This document shows, piece after piece, positions 44,689 through 52,409 of a stretch of DNA of 64,000 nucleotides. Position numbers and translations under genes: made by a program. The notes beneath the pieces were generated by a model that saw only the letters and a list, made by a program, of their open reading frames with translations, ran no database searches and was not told the origin of the DNA. Every line of letters begins with the position of its first letter. Positions within the stretch are counted from its first letter, which is position 1. The stretch spans positions 2,898,501-2,962,500 of the forward strand of contig CP047423.1 in the NCBI GenBank assembly GCA_014058405.1, in the 5' to 3' direction. Origin of the DNA: Candidatus Nitrospira kreftii (lineage in GTDB: Bacteria > Nitrospirota > Nitrospiria > Nitrospirales > Nitrospiraceae).

Positions 44689-45962
44689 GATCGCCCCATC
44701 CTTGCGGGAGAGGTCTGTTCTCCCATGATCTGATCGACACGGCGTCTGATGACATCAAGGGCCTCGGCAGGCGACCTCCGTCCAACGACCACTGCGCTGA
44801 CTTCCGGCTGCACGGCCTGAGACACTAACAGATAATACGGCGTCACCGGACGAGGCTTCGCGTCCAATAAAATCGGATAAAGATTCTTTAAGAGAGGGCG
44901 GACTTTAAGCAAGGACTCGTCGGTATATAGGGCTTGGCGCACCGGATTGTACCCCAATTCCATCGCGATCTTGCGTTGCGTATTCGGAGAGGTCAAGAAG
45001 CTGATCAGATCCCTGACGACCTCTTGATGGGTGGAACTGCTCGGTACGGCGAGCATCCACCCTCCCAACACCGGCGCACTGCTAAATCCGGGAAAGGCGG
45101 GAAGCGGGACGATGCCGATTTTACCGCGAACCGGCGAGCCCTCTTGCTGAAGCAGGGACCAGGCATAGGGCCAATTTCTCATGAACAGGGCATGCCCCTC
45201 GCCGAACATCCAGCGAGTCGACTCTTCATCGGCCATGCTCGTGGAGAGCGGAGTAATTCCATGCGTCGCAATCATCTCACGCAAGAACCGTAAGCCGTAT
45301 TCGGCACGGTCACGATCACCAACCCAGAGATCCGTCCCGTTACTCCGAAGCACCTCTAGCGCGACACACATCAAACCTTCATATTGTTTCCCTTGCCAGA
45401 CGAAACCAGCCAAAGCGGAGTCCCGCTCCGCCTTTAACACCAACTTAGCCATATGGGCGAGTTCAAGCCACGTGCGAGGCGGTTCAAGACCATGGCGATC
45501 CAACAAATCACGCCGGTAATAGAGGACACCGGCATCCACATACCAGGGCACGGCGTACAGACGCCCTTGGAACGTCGCTGCCTCAATCGGCCCGGGAAAG
45601 AACTCACCCTGCTCGGCCGGAGTCAGGACCTCGTCCAACGGCGCAATCCATCCTGCCTTGGCGAATTCCTGCGCCCAGATCGTGTCGATCGCAAGAAGAT
45701 CGAACGGAGCTTTCCCTCCATCCAAATTCATCGCGTAATACTGATGCTGTCGATCCGAATCGGACGGTAAGAGCTCTTCTCGAACCAGGATACCCGGATG
45801 GCGTTGCTCAAAATCACGGAGCAGGTCGGACAGCACCCGTCCCTCACCCGATAGTTTCCCATGCTTGAAGACCAAGACCGTCGGTACGCGATCAGTCCCT
45901 TCTCCGGTCTGTGTGCACCCGAGCATCGTTGCCACCCAGAGCAGGAGAAAAGCGCCGATCAT
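44685..45962 (-). CDS. Sugar ABC transporter substrate-binding lipoprotein
   Basis: 425 residues from ATG 45962, which shares one base with the stop of the channel-like gene (TGATG); the longer frame to 46181 would run through that gene. A lipobox, VATMLGCTQ, places the lipidated Cys near residue 17. Family features of group 1 (MalE/LpqY) proteins: VLVFKHGKLSGEGRVLSDLL, FDLLAIDTIWAQEFAKAGWI, LYAVPWYVDAGVLYYRRDLL. The ligand may be trehalose, glucosylglycerate or a related disaccharide, judged only by the operon; recapture of leaked solute would fit. Confidence 0.88.
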   Translation of the reverse strand: MIGAFLLLWVATMLGCTQTGEGTDRVPTVLVFKHGKLSGEGRVLSDLLRDFEQRHPGILVREELLPSDSDRQHQYYAMNLDGGKAPFDLLAIDTIWAQEFAKAGWIAPLDEVLTPAEQGEFFPGPIEAATFQGRLYAVPWYVDAGVLYYRRDLLDRHGLEPPRTWLELAHMAKLVLKAERDSALAGFVWQGKQYEGLMCVALEVLRSNGTDLWVGDRDRAEYGLRFLREMIATHGITPLSTSMADEESTRWMFGEGHALFMRNWPYAWSLLQQEGSPVRGKIGIVPLPAFPGFSSAPVLGGWMLAVPSSSTHQEVVRDLISFLTSPNTQRKIAMELGYNPVRQALYTDESLLKVRPLLKNLYPILLDAKPRPVTPYYLLVSQAVQPEVSAVVVGRRSPAEALDVIRRRVDQIMGEQTSPARMGRS

Positions 45963-46672
45963 CACAGATGTCGCAGATCGTCCGGAGCGCGATCGCGTCC
46001 TCGATTCCAGAACGTCCGCTCCAGATAGTCTTTCGCTAAATCCTTGGCCCCGAGACCGAACGCCAAGCAGGTGGCGAACACAATGCCTCCAAAGGTAATC
46101 CCGAATCCCACAACCACCACGCTCGCAGCAATACCCAACTCCTCCGCCGCCATCGCCAGTGCAAAGAGTTGGATACCCCAACGCGACATGTTCGCGAACA
46201 GCCGGGCCGGGGGAAGCCCGGCATTCACCCCTGCGATCAACACACCCTGCGCAATGAAATTGGAGAGCAGGTATCCAGTGACCAATATCAGCCCTGCGAC
46301 CAACACGTGTGGAATGTATGCTAAGAGCGAATTAGCAAACTGGTTGATCGGTTGGAGGTTCAGCGCGCCCAGGCCGGCGATCACTGCGAATGCGACAACC
46401 CCCCAATAGACGAACCGGCCGATGAGATAGGAGGGATCAGCCTTCACGCCACCACGCAACAGCGCAGCGTTGATTTCAAGTCGATCACACAGTTGGTCAA
46501 GACGCACCACGCGCAACAATCGTTCGACCAGATGGCCCAACGCTCGAGCCGCCAACAGGCCAACGCCGACGATGATGAGCATGGCCAACACATTCGGCAA
46601 CACGGCCAAGACTTGCTGGCCAAGTTGCGCCAACGGCGCGAGTAGTGCAGTTTGGAAAAAATCCGTCATCAT
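45962..46672 (-). CDS. MS-channel-like membrane protein (CmpX/TM-helix family), copy 2
   Basis: 236 residues with the same build as the protein at 6722-7429: about five glycine-rich helices (PNVLAMLIIVGVGLLAARAL, YIPHVLVAGLILVTGYLLSN, GFGITFGGIVFATCLAFGLG) and a short basic tail ending RHL in place of AHL. No MscS beta domain. It follows the glycosyltransferase paralogue by 39 bases and shares one base with the binding-protein start. The repeated pairing of this channel-like gene with the same glycosyltransferase type suggests a joint role in managing compatible solutes (inference). Confidence 0.8.
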   Translation of the reverse strand: MMTDFFQTALLAPLAQLGQQVLAVLPNVLAMLIIVGVGLLAARALGHLVERLLRVVRLDQLCDRLEINAALLRGGVKADPSYLIGRFVYWGVVAFAVIAGLGALNLQPINQFANSLLAYIPHVLVAGLILVTGYLLSNFIAQGVLIAGVNAGLPPARLFANMSRWGIQLFALAMAAEELGIAASVVVVGFGITFGGIVFATCLAFGLGAKDLAKDYLERTFWNRGRDRAPDDLRHL

Positions 46673-46711
46673 AACTCACCTCCTCCCCCATTTCGCCGCC
46701 GGCATCCGACC

Positions 46712-48025
46712 TCATGCTTTCGGCTCAGGGTTCCACCGTTCGACCAAATAAGACTTCTTCGACTCGAAGACTTCACATAATTGCTCGACTCGCCCTTCCG
46801 CTTCCTTTGTCGTGAGCCCCTGCGTTTCCAACACAAAAGTTGCCGTTCGTCCAAGATAGAGCGGCGTCAGGGCTTTCAGCAAATGTTCTCGGGGCATGCG
46901 ATATTCCCGGTACGCCAGTGCGGCCTCATAGACCACACGAACCCATAGTTCATCGGAAATCCGAAATTCGGAAGGGGACGCTCCTCCCACGATTGTGAGT
47001 TCCGCCACGATCTCCTTGCCCAGTGCCTGTTCCCAGATGGGAGCCAGATCCGCCAATCCCTGTCGAAAGACTGCAATCATGCGTTCGACGTTGACGTTGA
47101 CCGGCTCAACCCCGACTTCGTATTGGAAACCGAACAGTTTGACTGCCTTCGATCCTTGCACACTCGACCAAACCCCATGGTGTGACTCCATCAAGGCGAA
47201 CACCGCTCCCAACACTTGCATGAGCATGGCGGCCAAATCGGCGGCTGGATCCTTAGGATTATGAATTTTGGCACCAAGAAAACTTTGGCAGACCCGGGCA
47301 CCGCTCGCGATGGCCTCCGTCGTCATCCAAATATCGATCCCAAATCGCGCAACATCCGACTCCCAGACGTGTTGATCAAGGTAATGCTCGGACAAATGTC
47401 CCGCAAATCCAAAATCACCCCCGATCGGCTGTCTAATCCGTTGACCGTAGAGCGTCCTGGTCAGGGGATAGACGATACTGTTCGTAATCGTGCCGTCATA
47501 CTTATGGCGCAGATAATAAGGAGCCACATAGTCATAGTGGTCATCGAGAATGGGGCGTATCAACAGCTCAATCCATTCCGGTGTGATGCTCCGCAGGTCT
47601 GAATCGACGACGGCGCAAGCCTTGGCGTTCAGCCGCCGCGCGATCTCGAAGATCGTACGGAACGCGCTCCCCTTACCGGGAATCCCATGATAGGGAGTGA
47701 TGATCTTCTGAAGCTGGCTTTGCTGATCGCTGATGAGCAACGCATCGAAATCGACCACCGCCCTTGAAACCGCCTCAGGGGTCCCATCTGAGGACCCCCC
47801 GTCGGAATTCACCAACACGGCTCGATGTTCGGGGAAATACTTCGCCAGACCGACACTCACGGCCCGAACCACGTGCTCAATAGTATCGGCGTTGTTGTAA
47901 CTGGGAATACCCACGAGTACATCGACATCGCCGATGATACCCAGGCGGGCCTCGGTTTCGGCCGTCAAGGCAACGGACGGTTTGCTCACTTGGACGCTTG
48001 GCGCGGTTCTCTCGTCGGGTCCCAC
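46712..48025 (-). CDS. GT2/GpgS-like glycosyltransferase, copy 2
   Basis: 437 residues. GT-A fold opening VDVLVGIPSYNNADTIEHVV, AVLVNSDGGSSDGTPEAV, GIPGKGSAFRTIFEIA and an intact metal motif in AVVDSDLRSITPEW. Shared with copy 1: HKYDGTITNSIVYPL, RQPIGGDFGFA and ARFGIDIWMTTEA. GpgS-type enzymes transfer glucose to 3-phosphoglycerate; this copy may act on glycerate-based or further glycosylated acceptors. Its start lies 40 bases inside the GpgS-like gene upstream, so an internal start cannot be excluded. It belongs to the solute operon with channel and ABC genes. Confidence 0.78.
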   Translation of the reverse strand: MGPDERTAPSVQVSKPSVALTAETEARLGIIGDVDVLVGIPSYNNADTIEHVVRAVSVGLAKYFPEHRAVLVNSDGGSSDGTPEAVSRAVVDFDALLISDQQSQLQKIITPYHGIPGKGSAFRTIFEIARRLNAKACAVVDSDLRSITPEWIELLIRPILDDHYDYVAPYYLRHKYDGTITNSIVYPLTRTLYGQRIRQPIGGDFGFAGHLSEHYLDQHVWESDVARFGIDIWMTTEAIASGARVCQSFLGAKIHNPKDPAADLAAMLMQVLGAVFALMESHHGVWSSVQGSKAVKLFGFQYEVGVEPVNVNVERMIAVFRQGLADLAPIWEQALGKEIVAELTIVGGASPSEFRISDELWVRVVYEAALAYREYRMPREHLLKALTPLYLGRTATFVLETQGLTTKEAEGRVEQLCEVFESKKSYLVERWNPEPKA

Positions 48026-49230
48026 TGATGATCCTCCTCCACGGCTCGAACGAGACGGTCGAAGACGTCCGGAACCGCTGCCGCTACCCGGCTCCAGTTA
48101 GAAATCATCGGCACCCCCAGCGGATCTTTTTGAAAGACCTCCGACGCCAGTTTGATGCCTTTGAGAAAAGTTTCGACGGCGGTCCGTTCCGCGTGTCGAT
48201 CGAACTTCAAGCTGTTGATGGCCGCGCTGTCCTCGTACCGACGGATGGCTTCTTCAGCGATGCGAAGATAGGTGGCTCGCAATGTCTTGAGCTCCGGATC
48301 GCCGAGCACCAGACCTTCGCTGGCAAGGTGGCGGAACAAAGACTTCGTGATGTCCACAGTCATCTTGAGCAATCCCTTTTCAGGATCGTCCGAAGACAGC
48401 GCCTGATGTTTGTGCTCGTACGCGTCTGCGATATCAGCCTGACACACACGGCGCAAAGCGCAGTTGCGATACACTTCCGCCAGGATACCGATTTCCAATC
48501 CCCAATCTCCTGGGATACGATTGACCCAGGCCAGGTCGCGAACCATCGCAAATTCCCCTGCCAGCGGATAACGAAAACTGTCCAAGAAGGTCAAGAGGGG
48601 GTGACTCCCAACGAGTTGTTGCAAAGACCGAATGACCGGGGTCACGAACAACCTGGTGACTCGACCATGCAACTGGTCCGTGACGCGGCTGTAATACCCT
48701 TTACAAAATTCATAGCCGAGATTGGGGTTGCCCAGCGGATAACAGAGCCGGGCAAGGTATTCACGGTGATAACTCACGATATCGCAATCATGCAACACAA
48801 TGACCTGACTTTGGTGGCGAGCCAGCACATAGCCGAACGCGAGCCAGCACGATTGTCCCTTTCCAGGCAATCCGATATCGACCTCTCGTTCAACTAACGT
48901 CTTGAGGATGTCTTGAACCGGAGCGCCGTCTACCCACACAAGTCGCACGTGTTGCGGAAGAACCTTAAAATAATCTTTCGCCCGCCGAAACTCGAGGGCC
49001 GATGCATGTCCGAGCGCAACGACGATTTCGTTCAGGTATGTCACCCGCTTCAGTTCATCGACGATTCCGGAAAGGGCCGGACCTTCGAGTTCTGAATAGA
49101 GGCACGGTAGGACCAAGGCGATCGGATTAACATGGCGATATTGTTCGAGCTCTTGCTCCAACCGCTCTACGTTCGGTGAACCGAGGCGATGCAGAACACT
49201 GACCACCCCGTTCTGGAAGAAATCCGACAT
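47986..49230 (-). CDS. gpgS: Glucosyl-3-phosphoglycerate synthase-type glycosyltransferase (GT81)
   Basis: 414 residues. IALVLPCLYSELEGPALSGI opens the fold; GLPGKGQSCWLAFGYVLARH and VIVLHDCDIVSYHREYL contain the donor-binding Lys and the DXD (D-C-D). SFRYPLAGEFAMVRDLAWV and DWGLEIGILAEVYRN are strongly typical of GpgS. The enzyme moves glucose from NDP-glucose to 3-phosphoglycerate; the phosphatase encoded divergently at 49454 would then give glucosylglycerate, a compatible solute. The related mannosyl reaction is an alternative. First gene of the seven-gene operon. Confidence 0.8.
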   Translation of the reverse strand: MSDFFQNGVVSVLHRLGSPNVERLEQELEQYRHVNPIALVLPCLYSELEGPALSGIVDELKRVTYLNEIVVALGHASALEFRRAKDYFKVLPQHVRLVWVDGAPVQDILKTLVEREVDIGLPGKGQSCWLAFGYVLARHQSQVIVLHDCDIVSYHREYLARLCYPLGNPNLGYEFCKGYYSRVTDQLHGRVTRLFVTPVIRSLQQLVGSHPLLTFLDSFRYPLAGEFAMVRDLAWVNRIPGDWGLEIGILAEVYRNCALRRVCQADIADAYEHKHQALSSDDPEKGLLKMTVDITKSLFRHLASEGLVLGDPELKTLRATYLRIAEEAIRRYEDSAAINSLKFDRHAERTAVETFLKGIKLASEVFQKDPLGVPMISNWSRVAAAVPDVFDRLVRAVEEDHQWDPTREPRQASK

Positions 49231-49453
49231 GATGACGCTCCCTCACATTCAGCTCAGTTGGGGCTTCCCTATCTCAGCGTCGCCTCCGCCACGGCCAGAT
49301 CTGCCCCAGCATCGCACAGATGAGAGATTAATCCCAGATGGAATTTCATGAATTGTTGCATCGTCCTATATAGTTCATTGCGCTCCCCTTCATACAGAAA
49401 AGCACTCCCGGCAGCCACCTTTCACAAGCTCTTGGGTTCATTTAGGATTGGCA

Positions 49454-50344
49454 ATGGCGTACTCTGTTGAGGACCCATCAGGAGCAATCATGCCCTCGCC
49501 AAGACTGAGCACCATCGCCGAAGCCCCAAACACCATGGTCGTCTTCACAGATTTGGACGGCACCCTCCTCGACGGCTCAACCTACTCGTTCGATGCCGCC
49601 CGAGAAGCGTTGGATGCGCTTCGTGCGCGTTCGATACCCATTGTCGTGGTCTCGAGCAAGACACGGGCGGAGATTGAACCGCTCCGTTCTCGCCTCTGCA
49701 ATGAACACCCCTTCATCGTGGAGAACGGAGGCGCAGTGTTCGTTCCATCGAACTACTTCCCATTTCAGCTCAAGGCTGCAACCATCCACGACCAGTATCA
49801 TATTGTGGGCCTAGGCACCTCCTACCCTCGGCTTCGCCGAGCCTTGAAAGAGATTGAACAAGAACTCGAGGTCGAACTGAGAGGATATGGTGATATGCCT
49901 GTCGAGGAGGTCGTGATACGGACAGGGCTTTCTCGGCAAGAAGCAGAATTGGCCAAACAGCGGGACTATGATGAGCCGTTCGTCGTAGAAAACGAGCACT
50001 GCACACTAGAAGCCCTCGCCCAGGCCATCACAACCCGTGGCCTGCGTTGGACCAAGGGCGATCGCTTCCATCACCTGATGGGTGTCCAGGATAAAGGGCA
50101 AGCCGTGCGATACCTCATCGAGTGCTACCATCGTCAGGTTGACCGTCATCGTGACCGACTCATCACCGTGGGCATCGGCAACAGCCTGAACGACCTCCCG
50201 ATGCTTAAAGCAGTAGATCGTCCTGTCCTCGTCCAACAATCCGACGGCTCATATGAACAGGATATCAAGCTCCCTGGACTTATCCTTGCCCCAGGACCAG
50301 GCCCCATCGGTTGGAATCGGGCCGTGCTATCGTTGTTGGCATGA
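49454..50344 (+). CDS. HAD phosphatase of the mannosyl/glucosyl-3-phosphoglycerate phosphatase type
   Basis: 296 residues from ATG 49454 (TTAGGA upstream; a TTG at 49448 is possible). HAD motif I is VVFTDLDGTLLDGSTYSFDA, motif II IVVVSSKTRAE, motif III Lys in WTKGDRFHHLMG and motif IV GIGNSLNDLPML. FIVENGGAVFVPSNYF and the C2B cap fit the MPGP branch of HAD-IIB. It would remove phosphate from the product of the GpgS-like synthase encoded divergently, completing a two-step synthesis of glucosyl- or mannosylglycerate. The 223-base gap between them should carry both promoters. Confidence 0.87.
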   Translation: MAYSVEDPSGAIMPSPRLSTIAEAPNTMVVFTDLDGTLLDGSTYSFDAAREALDALRARSIPIVVVSSKTRAEIEPLRSRLCNEHPFIVENGGAVFVPSNYFPFQLKAATIHDQYHIVGLGTSYPRLRRALKEIEQELEVELRGYGDMPVEEVVIRTGLSRQEAELAKQRDYDEPFVVENEHCTLEALAQAITTRGLRWTKGDRFHHLMGVQDKGQAVRYLIECYHRQVDRHRDRLITVGIGNSLNDLPMLKAVDRPVLVQQSDGSYEQDIKLPGLILAPGPGPIGWNRAVLSLLA

Positions 50345-50488
50345 AACCGCTGAGACATGCGGATCGGAGGCAAGACTCGTTGCATCAGAAACTGTTCGCT
50401 TGCTCCTGATCGTAAACGGCACTCTGTTCCCTTGCGGAGTCATTCCGACCTGCCTTGCCGGTCTGCGCGATGGTCCCTTTAGCCGGCG

Positions 50489-51442
50489 TCACTGGCCTGC
50501 ATCGATACGCTGTTTTTCCAACGTCGGGACGATTTGGCTCTGCACGTCCTCTGTAATCGTGTACCGGACGTAGGCATTCTCAACCATCTGATTGGCATAG
50601 AGCCGCCCACTCGGCGCCTCGACTTTCAAAGCGACGGTCGTCTGCTTGTTTGGTTCAATCGTGACCGTTTGCTCGATGTCGTCCCTGATATAGGGATGCC
50701 AGACCTTTACGGTATAGGTGCCAGGCGGGACATCGGTGAGGTCGAATCGCCCCTCCTCATCGGCAATCGCAAAATATGGATGGTCGGCAACCAACGCCCA
50801 GCTTTCCATATAGGCATGAAACCCGCACTGCATCGTGAAGACCTTTCGACCTTTCGTCATCTTGACCGATTGCACTATCGGCGTCCCTTCATAGTGCTTG
50901 TGAAAATGTGCGCTCAATCCGGCTTCGCGAGGATATCGCTTGCTGATCGGTAACGGAACGTTGAACAAGACACGCGGTCCTAGATGGGAGGTTTCATAGG
51001 CCTGGATATCGTGCATGGCAGGGTCCATATTCACGACGACCACATCGTGGAGATCGCGGACGAGATTGATGAACGGCCTGAAGAGGCAGTCGACGGCTTC
51101 GATCTTCGGAGGCTGGTACGCTCCGAACGGTTTCCCCTTGTCGATTCCGTCGAGAAACACAACGACTCGCCGAAACTCGCCCTTCGGCCCAATGTCGAAG
51201 GGCTGGAGCAATCTCCAGCCCTTCCCATCGGAAATTCGCCCACAGTAGATCGCATCCGGCAAAGTCGTCAGGTTGTACCCTTTGGGCATCGGGACTTTGC
51301 CGTCAAGGTTGACGGTCCCTGAGAGTGAGCCGCTCTCGGGCAAGGAAATCTCTTGATAGGCTTCACTGTGTGGTACCGACACAAGGCTCAGCGCATAGGC
51401 ACATGCGATGATCAGAATTTGGCGCACAACCGTTCTCATCAC
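50489..51442 (-). CDS. Exported cupredoxin / carboxypeptidase-regulatory domain protein
   Basis: 317 residues with a signal peptide (LIIACAYALSLVSVPHSEAY). The middle part has HDIQAYE and, later, the likely copper loop MQCGFHAYMESW (C-x2-H-x2-M), the pattern of type 1 copper proteins. It runs into a carboxypeptidase regulatory-like beta domain: HPYFAIADEEGRFDLTDVPP, GTYTVKVWHPYIRD. Periplasmic. Similar proteins occur near respiratory or methylamine-type genes; here the neighbour is another cupredoxin-like lipoprotein 39 bases downstream. A redox or copper-carrier role is inference. Confidence 0.75.
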   Translation of the reverse strand: MMRTVVRQILIIACAYALSLVSVPHSEAYQEISLPESGSLSGTVNLDGKVPMPKGYNLTTLPDAIYCGRISDGKGWRLLQPFDIGPKGEFRRVVVFLDGIDKGKPFGAYQPPKIEAVDCLFRPFINLVRDLHDVVVVNMDPAMHDIQAYETSHLGPRVLFNVPLPISKRYPREAGLSAHFHKHYEGTPIVQSVKMTKGRKVFTMQCGFHAYMESWALVADHPYFAIADEEGRFDLTDVPPGTYTVKVWHPYIRDDIEQTVTIEPNKQTTVALKVEAPSGRLYANQMVENAYVRYTITEDVQSQIVPTLEKQRIDAGQ

Positions 51443-51481
51443 TGCCTCCTTAGCATGAGGTTATCAATAAACCTTTGACCA

Positions 51482-51904
51482 TCATGCCGCCTCATCGAGA
51501 TGAATAATTGCCGTGGGACTCATCGAACGGAAGGGGTCTGTAATATCTGTCCAGATGTTATACTGGACCGTTCGAGCCCGTAAAAAACAGACACTGACAT
51601 AACCTCCAGCAGGAATGACGACGACGTCCTTAATCGCTCCGAACCATGTTTTAAAACCCTTGTCGCAACCCACTTCCGCGATCGGCTTGACGCCCAGCAT
51701 CCCGAGATGAATCGGAACTGCGAGTTGGTTATGCCACCGGATTTCTTCTCCGACGGCAGCGTACAATTCGAAGGGTGCAATGGAGTCCTTACCGCTGATC
51801 TGGATGTCGTGAACACGGGGCGGAATGTCTACCCTTGAGATCTTGGTGCAGCCGGCTAGCACGAAGATGCATAGAATACAGCCTACGCCTATATGTTTCA
51901 GCAT
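51482..51904 (-). CDS. Cupredoxin-like lipoprotein
   Basis: 140 residues from ATG 51904. Lipobox VLAGCTK gives the lipidated Cys near residue 19. The mature part resembles a small cupredoxin barrel (AAVGEEIRWHNQLAVPIHLG; VIPAGGYVSVCFLRARTVQY; NIWTDITD). A Cys and several His are present, but the usual C-terminal C-H-M loop is not, so copper binding is uncertain. It precedes the exported cupredoxin-type gene by 39 bases on the same strand, probably in one operon. Confidence 0.6.
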   Translation of the reverse strand: MLKHIGVGCILCIFVLAGCTKISRVDIPPRVHDIQISGKDSIAPFELYAAVGEEIRWHNQLAVPIHLGMLGVKPIAEVGCDKGFKTWFGAIKDVVVIPAGGYVSVCFLRARTVQYNIWTDITDPFRSMSPTAIIHLDEAA

Positions 51905-52409
51905 GATGATTGTCCTTGAATCCACGTATGGGGTCTGAACAAGTGAGAGGTAACCACACCATCAGGCTCGCCGCCTGTACCCTGCGGCTCCTTCTCAGCC
52001 GCGTATCTACGCGACAGTATTTGATTACGAAATCGATACCCGCTTCACAAGTAGCACCTCAGGGAGCTTGCGGGGGATCATAGCCATGCCGATAGGAATG
52101 TCTCTGAAACACGTTAGTCCCAAGAGAAAAGATCCAATGAGGCATTCGATCGCTTTCAACTTTTACGAAACGGCGATCCATCACGCTTCGCCGCCATCGT
52201 CCGCACATTTCACGTATCTTCTTATAGTGTCGGCTACCCGCTTATGCAACACCCTATAATATCCTAGCAGATCACTCAGCTCATCCAGAGAGCCTGTTCG
52301 GAACGATCACATAAGCCAAGCCCGTTGTGTAGTTTCTGAAGTACTCTGCGGCTTAGCCGGTTGCCACGTTACGGTAGACCCTATCAACTGCGTTGACTAT
52401 CTTGATCTG
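51905..52409. other. Intergenic stretch without a gene
   Basis: 505 bases with only short frames (the longest, 52068-52259, is unconvincing). The promoter of the cupredoxin pair should lie at its left end. I see no strong repeat, terminator or promoter. Confidence 0.45.
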
